Source: Lachnospiraceae bacterium
Lineage (GTDB): Bacteria > Bacillota_A > Clostridia > Lachnospirales > Lachnospiraceae
DNA: 9,063 nt
Assembly (NCBI GenBank): GCA_017464045.1
Contig: JAFUEG010000285.1
Span: 1 to 9,063, forward strand
Reading direction: 5' to 3'
The position numbers were made by a program, and so were the translations under genes. Of the stretch, positions 1-5,762 are shown piece after piece. Position 1 is the stretch's first letter. Each line of letters opens with the position of its first letter. The notes beneath the pieces were generated by a model that saw nothing but the letters and a program-made list of their open reading frames with translations, did no database searches and was not told where the DNA came from.

Positions 1-934
1 CGATACGTTTACCTGAGCTCATACTCATGGATACCATAACAAATATCATCGCAACCATCATAAGACTCATAAGTAAATTCATACAATAAGCAAGAAGGCT
101 AACCAGATCACCGGTATTAAGTCCCCCTGTTCCCGAAATAATCATATGGGCTCCCACCCAGCTTATAAGAAGAATAGTTACATTTACAGTTGCTATCATG
201 GTCGGAGTTGTAAAAGCCATAACCTTTTCTGCCTTAATAAACATCCTGTATATATTATTATTGGCTTTCTTAAATTTTTCATTTTCATATTCTTCTCTGA
301 CGTATGCCTTGACAACTCTTATGGCTGATACATTTTCCTGAACGCTCTCATTTAAATCATCATATTTTTTAAAAACTTCAGAAAAATACTTCATAGCTCT
401 CGACATAACGAAGACAAGAAATGCCGACAAAAAGATTACGGCAACAAGATAAATGCTTGCAATTCTTGCATTTATCATAAATGCCATTATCATTGCAATA
501 ATCATGGAAAATGGTGCCCTTACACACATTCTTATAAGCATCTGAAATGCATTTTGAACATTGGTAACATCAGTAGTAAGTCTCGTTACAAGACCGGATG
601 TTGAATATTTATCTATATTTGAAAAAGCAAAGGTTTGGATATTATTGAACATTGCCTCTCTCAGATTTCTGGCAAAACCGGTTGATGCCTTTGCTCCAAA
701 CACTCCGCCTAAAATACCGGATAACAGACCAAGCAAAGCAAGAATCACCATAACTATGCCTGTTTTTACTATGTAATCCATATCTCCTTTTTCAATACCG
801 TTGCTTACAATTTTGCCCATTAAAAGGGGTATAATCATATCAAAGATTACCTCAAGAATCATACATATGGGTGTAAGTATAGTGGCAGATTTAAATTCCT
901 TAAGATGCTTTCCAAGTGTCTTTAACATAACCAT
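1..934 (-). CDS. ABC exporter half-transporter, transmembrane domain (partial, C-terminus off the left edge)
   Basis: The 311 visible residues are the membrane domain of a type I ABC exporter (ABC_membrane family). Hydrophobic helices lie at roughly 17-40, 57-80, 134-155, 158-178, 240-265 and 276-303. Two family hallmarks of the cytoplasmic loops are present: the STSGLVTRLTTDV stretch near residue 111 and VQENVSAIRVVKAY near 198. The reading frame runs off the window just after the sixth helix, at SSGKRI, so the nucleotide-binding domain with Walker A, signature and Walker B motifs must lie further left and cannot be checked. The start at 934 is chosen because GAAAGGA (941-947) sits 6 bases upstream; the ATG at 928 is a weaker alternative. 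Such half-transporters usually pair with a second subunit encoded next door, which would also be outside the window. The substrate cannot be deduced; multidrug or peptide export is typical of the family. Confidence 0.9.
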   Translation of the reverse strand, partial: MVMLKTLGKHLKEFKSATILTPICMILEVIFDMIIPLLMGKIVSNGIEKGDMDYIVKTGIVMVILALLGLLSGILGGVFGAKASTGFARNLREAMFNNIQTFAFSNIDKYSTSGLVTRLTTDVTNVQNAFQMLIRMCVRAPFSMIIAMIMAFMINARIASIYLVAVIFLSAFLVFVMSRAMKYFSEVFKKYDDLNESVQENVSAIRVVKAYVREEYENEKFKKANNNIYRMFIKAEKVMAFTTPTMIATVNVTILLISWVGAHMIISGTGGLNTGDLVSLLAYCMNLLMSLMMVAMIFVMVSMSMSSGKRI

Positions 935-982
935 TATATTTCCTTTCAAAATAACATTATTTCCCATATAATCACAGTTTTT

Positions 983-1012
983 ATTATAACTAATACGAGT
1001 TCAAAATATCAA
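983..1012 (-). promoter_or_regulatory. Putative sigma-A promoter of the ABC exporter gene
   Basis: Read on the minus strand, TTGATA (1007-1012) is followed after 18 bases by a perfect TATAAT (983-988). Transcription would begin near 976, giving a leader of about 40 bases before the ATG at 934. It lies downstream of the terminator of the preceding gene, which fits independent transcription. A weak inverted repeat (TTCAA 1052-1056 and TTGAA 1066-1070) lies about 40 bases upstream of the -35 box and might bind a regulator, but this is speculative. Confidence 0.6.
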
Positions 1013-1077
1013 TATGTTATATGTGAAAACTTTATGAAAAAGATATATAATTTCAACGTAAATGTTTGAAGTTAATA

Positions 1078-1115
1078 GAACAAAATGTGCCATGAGATTA
1101 TTCTCATGGCACATT
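1078..1115 (-). terminator. Rho-independent terminator of the surface-protein gene
   Basis: A perfect 14-bp inverted repeat (1084-1097 pairing with 1102-1115) encloses a 4-base loop. On the minus strand the stem is followed by TTTTGTTCT, a moderately U-rich tail. It begins 25 bases past the surface-protein stop codon and separates that gene from the ABC exporter. Confidence 0.85.
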
Positions 1116-1139
1116 GGATAATGTCTTTAATTATAATTT

Positions 1140-3671
1140 TTAAAATATGTCGTACTTCTTTTTACCGTAAATCAATGCTAAAACTCCAATTAAGGAAATG
1201 ATTAACATCACAACTGCTGCCTTAGCATTAAAGTCATCTCCTGTCTGAGGTGATTTATCAGATGTATTTGTAGCCTTGACATTAGTTGTATTAGTAGGTG
1301 TCTTAGATGGCTCCGGAGTAGCTGTACTGGTATTTATCTTAACCTCTTTTGTTGATGTTTCATTTTCCGTTACAGTTACAGTAGTCTTTTGATTTGTTGT
1401 TACTGAGTATCCTTCAGGAACCTTAGTTACCTCAACCGTATAATCTCCAACAGGTACACCTGTAAGTGAAACCTTTCCATTTGTATCTGTTGTATGTGTA
1501 TCAGTCACTCCCAAAGGATTTGTTATATCAACTGTAGCATCAGGTACAGGTGTATTGGTCTTTTCATCAGTTACGGTTATCTCAAGATTACCTGTATTTG
1601 CCGTATTGATTTTAGCTAAATGTTCAACTATATCGCCTTTTGTAACTATAAGAGTATTCTTTTCTCCAACAGTTACTTTCTTTCCTGCAGGAACCTTTGT
1701 TACAACCACTTCATAATTACCTGTATCTGTAGGATTTACAAGTATTACACCATTTTCATCAGTTGTATATTCTTTTGAGTTACCTTTTTCATCTGTAACC
1801 TTAACAATAGCATCTTTAACAGGTGCTCCTGTATCTTCCTCCAACACTGTTACCTTAAGACCACCTGTGGTCGTAATCTCAGCAAGATGTGTTGCAGTCT
1901 TACCCTCCTCAACCTCTACGGTTGCGGTTTCGCCTGTTGTAACTCTATAGTTTGCAGGCACCTCTGTCACCACAATACTATGATTGCCTATAGGTGAATT
2001 CTCAACTGTAATCTTACCATTTGCATCAGTTGTATATTCTTCAATCTTGCCACTTGGATCCGTTACCTTAACCTTAGCTCCGGGAACAAGCTCCTTTGTA
2101 TCCTCATCTCTTACTGTAATCTCAAGATTTCCTACATTAACCTTATTATAAAATCTACCAAATGTAAGCTCAGGAGGTGAAACCGGTTCATTAGTGTGTG
2201 TAGTAATCGAATTACCGGCCTGCTTATCTGCAGCTGTTGCGTACTTACTTGATGAGTACTTATAAGAGTAATTACCACTTGCATCAACAGATACAGTTAT
2301 TTTAAAATCAATCTCACCATCTGCAATTTGTATATAATCCTTTGTAGTTCCGGCTTTTTCTTTTATAACAAAGTAATAGTCTCCTGCTCCATCAAATGTA
2401 TATACAGGGAAAGAAACTTTTGAATTAGCATCATTTGTAACTGTTGCATAAGGAGTACCTGTTACATCATAGCTGCTGTTACTCTCGTAAATTTCAAATG
2501 TATACTCATCCTCATCTGCACTTATTGTACCAACCTCATTTGCTTCTGCTTCGGCAGATGTTAACTTCTTTGTAAAAGCCTTTCTAATACCAAAAGATAA
2601 CTGGTTATTAGCTGCTGTGCTTCTGTCATGATATATATAGTGGAACTCACCATTTACATTAATTGTTCCGCCTGTTGCAATCCATCCGGCAGATGTTCTC
2701 TGATCAATAACTGCGGTTGTCTGAGGTATGATAAACAATCCTGCAGTTGTATCAAGGCTTACACTTGTTGCATTTGGCATATTCCAAACAATCTTTTGAC
2801 ATATACTCTTATCAACAGATTTGTTATGATCTGACTCTTCTCCACCAAAAGTCTGCTCAGTTGTAATACCGTTAACATTGTACTTGTTCATGGAAATATT
2901 AGTACCTTCCAGATTAAATACTATAACAGTACTATCATCCTTTTTTATCTTTAAACCTTCACTTGAATTTAAAGAGGTTTGTATCGCATGATCATCAGGA
3001 ACATTGATATAAACCGTCTTTCCTTCATATCCTTTTCCTGTAAGATCAATGGTATAATTACCTGCCGAACCACTTCCGATATCATCAATATTTAAACCTG
3101 TTTTAGCCTTTAACTCATCAGACTTAGCTTTTATCTCTGTCTGCATAGTATTTACACTGGCTTCTATTTCAGCTTGAGAACGCTCAATCAGAACAATATC
3201 CGCATTAACATGACCAGGGTCTACAGCTTTTGTTTTTGCCTTAGCATACACATCCGCAGTGGTCTCAAGATAGTATGTCATGCTTGAAGCACCCTGATAT
3301 ATTTTTGAACCAAAATCAAGAGGATATGTATTGCTGTTCTCAGACAAATCCAGCGATGCTATAGAAAGCCATACAGGATCGGCACCACACAAATCAATTT
3401 CATTTGCTCCCTTTGGTTTAAAAATCTTGGTTGCTATGGTAGTTTCCATATGGCTGTCCTGATTTATACGGTCTGCCAAAAGTCCATAGTTGGCTGCACG
3501 GCCTAAAATAGTACTAAAATTCACCTGACTTGCAGCATCAACATTTGGCTCGGCTGCCTTAACTGCCTCCATGCTTCTTTGGGTTCCACCAATGCTAAGC
3601 ATACCGACTGTCATCAAGGCTGCTGTTGCAACAGAAAGAACTCTTTTCAAAATCCTTTTTGATTTCCTCAT
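1140..3671 (-). CDS. Sortase-anchored surface protein: choice-of-anchor-A-like head, Spy0128-type pilin domain, three CnaB-like repeats
   Basis: An exported 843-residue cell-surface protein, probably an adhesin. A signal peptide (basic KSKRILKR, hydrophobic core 11-29, likely cleavage after the VKA-A at 37-40) is followed by a head at about 50-350. The head resembles the choice-of-anchor A family: an N-terminal LGRAANYGLLAD stretch, a helical segment at 160-190, and a C-terminal VWNMPNAT...GLFIIP...GEFHYIYH pattern. Residues about 355-512 form a streptococcal pilin (Spy0128/FctA)-like domain with the likely isopeptide triad K368, E438 and N509. Three CnaB/SpaA-like repeats start at 514, 603 and 694. 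A Thr/Pro linker leads to the sorting signal SPQTG (807-811), a membrane segment (818-835) and the tail KKKYDIF. SPQTG fits the (S/P)PxTG class known from clostridial sortase B substrates. The start at 3671 is chosen over the in-frame ATG at 3743, which has no ribosome site and a non-signal-like leader. Ligand and sortase are unknown. Confidence 0.88.
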   Translation of the reverse strand: MRKSKRILKRVLSVATAALMTVGMLSIGGTQRSMEAVKAAEPNVDAASQVNFSTILGRAANYGLLADRINQDSHMETTIATKIFKPKGANEIDLCGADPVWLSIASLDLSENSNTYPLDFGSKIYQGASSMTYYLETTADVYAKAKTKAVDPGHVNADIVLIERSQAEIEASVNTMQTEIKAKSDELKAKTGLNIDDIGSGSAGNYTIDLTGKGYEGKTVYINVPDDHAIQTSLNSSEGLKIKKDDSTVIVFNLEGTNISMNKYNVNGITTEQTFGGEESDHNKSVDKSICQKIVWNMPNATSVSLDTTAGLFIIPQTTAVIDQRTSAGWIATGGTINVNGEFHYIYHDRSTAANNQLSFGIRKAFTKKLTSAEAEANEVGTISADEDEYTFEIYESNSSYDVTGTPYATVTNDANSKVSFPVYTFDGAGDYYFVIKEKAGTTKDYIQIADGEIDFKITVSVDASGNYSYKYSSSKYATAADKQAGNSITTHTNEPVSPPELTFGRFYNKVNVGNLEITVRDEDTKELVPGAKVKVTDPSGKIEEYTTDANGKITVENSPIGNHSIVVTEVPANYRVTTGETATVEVEEGKTATHLAEITTTGGLKVTVLEEDTGAPVKDAIVKVTDEKGNSKEYTTDENGVILVNPTDTGNYEVVVTKVPAGKKVTVGEKNTLIVTKGDIVEHLAKINTANTGNLEITVTDEKTNTPVPDATVDITNPLGVTDTHTTDTNGKVSLTGVPVGDYTVEVTKVPEGYSVTTNQKTTVTVTENETSTKEVKINTSTATPEPSKTPTNTTNVKATNTSDKSPQTGDDFNAKAAVVMLIISLIGVLALIYGKKKYDIF
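1335..2132 (-). repeat. Three tandem CnaB/SpaA-like domain repeats inside the surface protein
   Basis: Residues 514-602, 603-693 and 694-779 are three diverged copies of one beta-sandwich unit of about 90 residues. Each opens with G(N/G)L(E/K)(I/V)TV, has a TTD(A/E/T)NG turn in the middle, and then a V(T)(E/K)VP motif. The nucleotide sequences have diverged enough that recent duplication is unlikely. They probably form a stalk lifting the head away from the wall. Confidence 0.8.
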
Positions 3672-3678
3672 ATTTTTT

Positions 3679-3685
3679 CCTCCCC
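3679..3685 (-). promoter_or_regulatory. Ribosome binding site deciding the surface-protein start
   Basis: On the minus strand GGGGAGG lies 7 bases before the ATG at 3671. It supports that start and the resulting canonical signal peptide over the upstream in-frame ATG at 3743, which lies at or before the predicted transcription start. Confidence 0.85.
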
Positions 3686-3744
3686 TTTTTATGATTATTA
3701 GGTAACATAAAATAAAGAACTTAATTATAAAATCAGCGAACACG

Positions 3745-3762
3745 CTAATATATCTATATTAG
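3745..3762. promoter_or_regulatory. Palindrome over the -10 region: candidate operator
   Basis: CTAATATA (3745-3752) and TATATTAG (3755-3762) form a perfect 8-bp inverted repeat with a 2-base spacer. It covers the predicted -10 box and the adjacent part of the spacer of the surface-protein promoter, a position where a dimeric repressor would block RNA polymerase. The very AT-rich sequence makes chance symmetry possible. Confidence 0.35.
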
Positions 3763-3775
3763 AATAGCATGTAAA
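3747..3775 (-). promoter_or_regulatory. Putative promoter of the surface-protein gene
   Basis: On the minus strand TTTACA (3770-3775) is followed after 17 bases by TATATT (3747-3752); each hexamer matches consensus at five of six positions. The transcript would start near 3740 and carry a leader of about 70 bases. An alternative -10 TATAAT at 3781-3786 has no good -35 partner. Confidence 0.5.
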
Positions 3776-3937
3776 AGCTCATTATACAAGCATTTCTGCA
3801 ACTTATACAGCAATTTCATCAAATTCAACAAGAAATTTTGTGCAAATTACACTATAAACATTTTTCTTATTTCCACGACTAAAATATAAAATCAAAATAT
3901 GATTTACATATCGTAAACGCTCTATAGCGAGTACACA

Positions 3938-4167
3938 TATACAGGCTGCGAAAATATATTAAAAAACAGGCTGATAGAAAGCATTTAACCCAATTTGCGT
4001 CAAATCAACAACTCAAATTCGAAATAGGTGCGTTAAAAAAATCGAACTGTTTGAGCGTAGCGAGTTTTCGATTTTTAGCACCTATAAAGAATTTGAGTGC
4101 CTTGATTTAGCAAATTGATGGTTAGCTTTCTATCAGCCTGTTTTTAATCAAATTACGCAGCCGTAAT
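3938..4167. repeat. Long imperfect inverted repeat, MITE-like or hairpin element
   Basis: The two halves of this ~230-bp stretch pair almost end to end. Matching segments from outside in: GGCTGCG (3944-3950 with 4156-4162); a perfect 21-bp stem (3962-3982 with 4125-4145); CAATTTGC (3991-3998 with 4110-4117); ACTCAAATTC (4011-4020 with 4089-4098); ATAGGTGC (4024-4031 with 4078-4085); and AAAAATCGAA (4037-4046 with 4067-4076). The loop contains GAGCGTAGCGAG. No open reading frame of note is inside. It fills the gap between the permease stop and the surface-protein promoter region. No clear target-site duplication is visible. It may be a non-autonomous mobile element, a dispersed palindromic repeat, or a structured RNA. 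The remaining gap sequence, about 3776-3937, shows nothing further that I can support. Confidence 0.75.
3961..4145 (-). terminator. Likely terminator of the purine permease gene, supplied by the hairpin element
   Basis: On the minus strand the outer 21-bp stem ends in CAGCCTG followed by TTTTTT (3966-3961), the layout of an intrinsic terminator. The opposite strand also ends in five T (4141-4145), so it could stop transcription both ways. The stem arms are 142 bases apart, joined by further internal pairing, which is much longer than a usual terminator. No other terminator follows the permease stop at 4173. Confidence 0.5.
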
Positions 4168-4172
4168 TCACC

Positions 4173-5636
4173 CTACATCGTTACGAATATAAATTTGCAT
4201 ACGAAGAGTGCTGCTATAACTGTAACTACGATATCTTTCTTTGTAAACTTACCACTAAAGAGTGTAATTATCACATATGCGATTGCACCAAGTCCTATGC
4301 CGTTTGAGATTGAGTAGGTAAGCGGCATCATAATAAGTGCAAGGAAAGCAGGAACTGCCGAACGCATATCATCCATATCAACATTTGCAAAGTTCTTAGC
4401 CATAAGAACACCTACAAATATAAGTGCAGGAGCTGTTGCACAGCTTGGGATAATACTTGCAAGAGGGCTTAAGAATAAGCACACTACAAAGCAAAGTGCT
4501 GTAATTACACTTGTAAGTCCTGTTCTACCACCGGCACCTACACCTGAAGCAGACTCAACAAAGGTTGTACAGGTTGAAGTACCAAGTAAAGCACCGGATA
4601 CTGTACCGATTGAGTCACACATCATAGACTGGTTAAGTCTTATAGGATCACCGTTTTCATCAAGCATGCCTGCTGATGCTGCCGTACCGTAGATTGTTCC
4701 TACTGTATCAAACATATCTACAAGACAGAATGCTATAATAAGCACGACTGCTGCAAATACACCACCTATAAACTCCCCGTTGAAGGCTGCATCCCATGCT
4801 TCTCCCTTAAATACACCAAACAAACCTATATCCTTAAAGTCTCTGAACGACTGTCCTATCTGGCTTGTATCAAATGAAGGAAGCTCCCACATCATCACAT
4901 AGTAAAGAACAGTTGAAATCAAAATACCGATTATAACATTTGCTTTTATATTATATTTTGCAAGTATTGCAATGATAAATACACCTAAAAGTGCAACTAT
5001 TACAGGAACTATTTCATGCCATACATCGAGTGATGTTACACCATCGCCTATGGACTTAATTCTTCCGTGTATATCAAAGAACTGTACAAAGGTGTATTGA
5101 TTGCTTTCGATAATGCCGGCATTTTTTAGACCTATCATGGCTATAAATAAGCCGATACCTGCAGGAATCGCTTTCTTAAGACACTCAGGAAGCGCTGTTG
5201 CTATATATTTTCTTAATCCTGTTACCGAAAGTACAAGGAATACAAGACCTGAAACAAATACTATAACGAGACCTGCCTGATAACCTGTAACTATATCCTC
5301 TCCACCGAAAAATGCACCGGCAACAAAGGTTGTACAGAAAAATGAGTTAAGACCCATTCCACAAGCCTGTGCGAAAGGCATCCTTGCATAAAATGCCATA
5401 AGCAATGTACCTATAATCGCTACAAGAATCGATGCAATATATACCGAATTCCATATCTTGCCCATAGTCACAGGTTCTGCTCCTGCTGCAACGAGCCAAC
5501 CGTTTGCTCCCTCTGCAGCAACCTGATTCGGGTTTACAAAAACTATATAAGCCATTGCAAAAAAGGTTGTAAGTCCGGCAAAGATTTCGGTACGTACTGT
5601 CGAACCGTTTTCTTTGATTTTAAAGAACTTTTCCAC
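4173..5636 (-). CDS. NCS2-family purine nucleobase permease (AzgA/PbuG-like)
   Basis: A 487-residue multi-spanning membrane transporter that imports purine bases such as hypoxanthine, guanine or adenine by cation symport for salvage. Family signatures of the AzgA branch of NCS2 are clear: NPNQVAAEG near 35, GMGLNSFF at 93-100, LVDMFDTVGTIYG at 305-317, and the GTSTCTTFVESASG plus GAGGRTG stretch at 352-373. D307 and E361 fall where NCS2 carriers place their substrate-site acidic residues. The start codon is GTG, fixed by a perfect AAGGAGG at 5645-5651. The protein is somewhat longer than the ~440 residues of Bacillus PbuG, with extra sequence in loops near 45-60 and 250-290. It lies 126 bases after ppk1 but has its own promoter. 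Which purine it prefers cannot be told from sequence. Confidence 0.93.
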   Translation of the reverse strand: MEKFFKIKENGSTVRTEIFAGLTTFFAMAYIVFVNPNQVAAEGANGWLVAAGAEPVTMGKIWNSVYIASILVAIIGTLLMAFYARMPFAQACGMGLNSFFCTTFVAGAFFGGEDIVTGYQAGLVIVFVSGLVFLVLSVTGLRKYIATALPECLKKAIPAGIGLFIAMIGLKNAGIIESNQYTFVQFFDIHGRIKSIGDGVTSLDVWHEIVPVIVALLGVFIIAILAKYNIKANVIIGILISTVLYYVMMWELPSFDTSQIGQSFRDFKDIGLFGVFKGEAWDAAFNGEFIGGVFAAVVLIIAFCLVDMFDTVGTIYGTAASAGMLDENGDPIRLNQSMMCDSIGTVSGALLGTSTCTTFVESASGVGAGGRTGLTSVITALCFVVCLFLSPLASIIPSCATAPALIFVGVLMAKNFANVDMDDMRSAVPAFLALIMMPLTYSISNGIGLGAIAYVIITLFSGKFTKKDIVVTVIAALFVCKFIFVTM

Positions 5637-5644
5637 GTTAAAAT

Positions 5645-5651
5645 CCTCCTT
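5645..5651 (-). promoter_or_regulatory. Ribosome binding site for the GTG-started permease
   Basis: AAGGAGG on the minus strand, 8 bases before the GTG at 5636. The full match to the 16S anti-Shine-Dalgarno sequence probably compensates for the weaker start codon. Confidence 0.85.
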
Positions 5652-5681
5652 AGTGATGTGTTAATTAATTCTTTTTCTTTT

Positions 5682-5706
5682 CGGATTTAATTATCTTTTC
5701 AATCCG
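5682..5706 (-). other. Small hairpin at the 5' end of the permease leader
   Basis: CGGATT and AATCCG (5701-5706 and 5682-5687 as read on the minus strand) can form a 6-bp stem at the very start of the predicted transcript. No U-tract follows, so it is not a terminator. A 5' stabilising stem is one possibility; chance is another. Confidence 0.3.
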
Positions 5707-5713
5707 CCTTACC

Positions 5714-5743
5714 TTTATACCAAGACATGCGATTATTTGTCAA
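5714..5743 (-). promoter_or_regulatory. Strong promoter of the purine permease gene
   Basis: On the minus strand a perfect TTGACA (5738-5743) is followed after 18 bases by TATAAA (5714-5719), with a TG-G extended -10 just before it. Transcription would start near 5707, leaving a leader of only about 70 bases. The -35 box lies about 20 bases past the ppk1 stop codon, and no terminator separates the two genes. Confidence 0.75.
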
Positions 5744-5762
5744 GGTTAAATAACGCTTTTGA

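Noticed and set aside
146..776. Short plus-strand open frames (146-328 and 561-776) at the left end.
   Set aside because: Both lie opposite the ABC exporter membrane domain, whose frame is open and conserved throughout; they are shadows.
2799..2801. Thioester adhesin chemistry based on C291-Q292.
   Set aside because: The surrounding sequence matches the choice-of-anchor A type strand rather than a thioester domain motif.
3672..3743. In-frame upstream ATG at 3743 that would add 24 residues to the surface protein.
   Set aside because: It has no ribosome binding site, lies at about the predicted transcription start, and would put a second hydrophobic stretch before a canonical signal peptide. 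GGGGAGG in front of 3671 fixes the start.
3918..3929. Small hairpin CGCT-CTAT-AGCG near the left end of the large palindrome.
   Set aside because: A 4-bp stem is not more than chance, though it resembles part of the apical loop of the large palindrome (GAGCGTAGCGAG).
5637..5762. Purine riboswitch upstream of the permease.
   Set aside because: The gap is 126 bases with the promoter inside it, so the leader is too short; only a 6-bp hairpin is visible.
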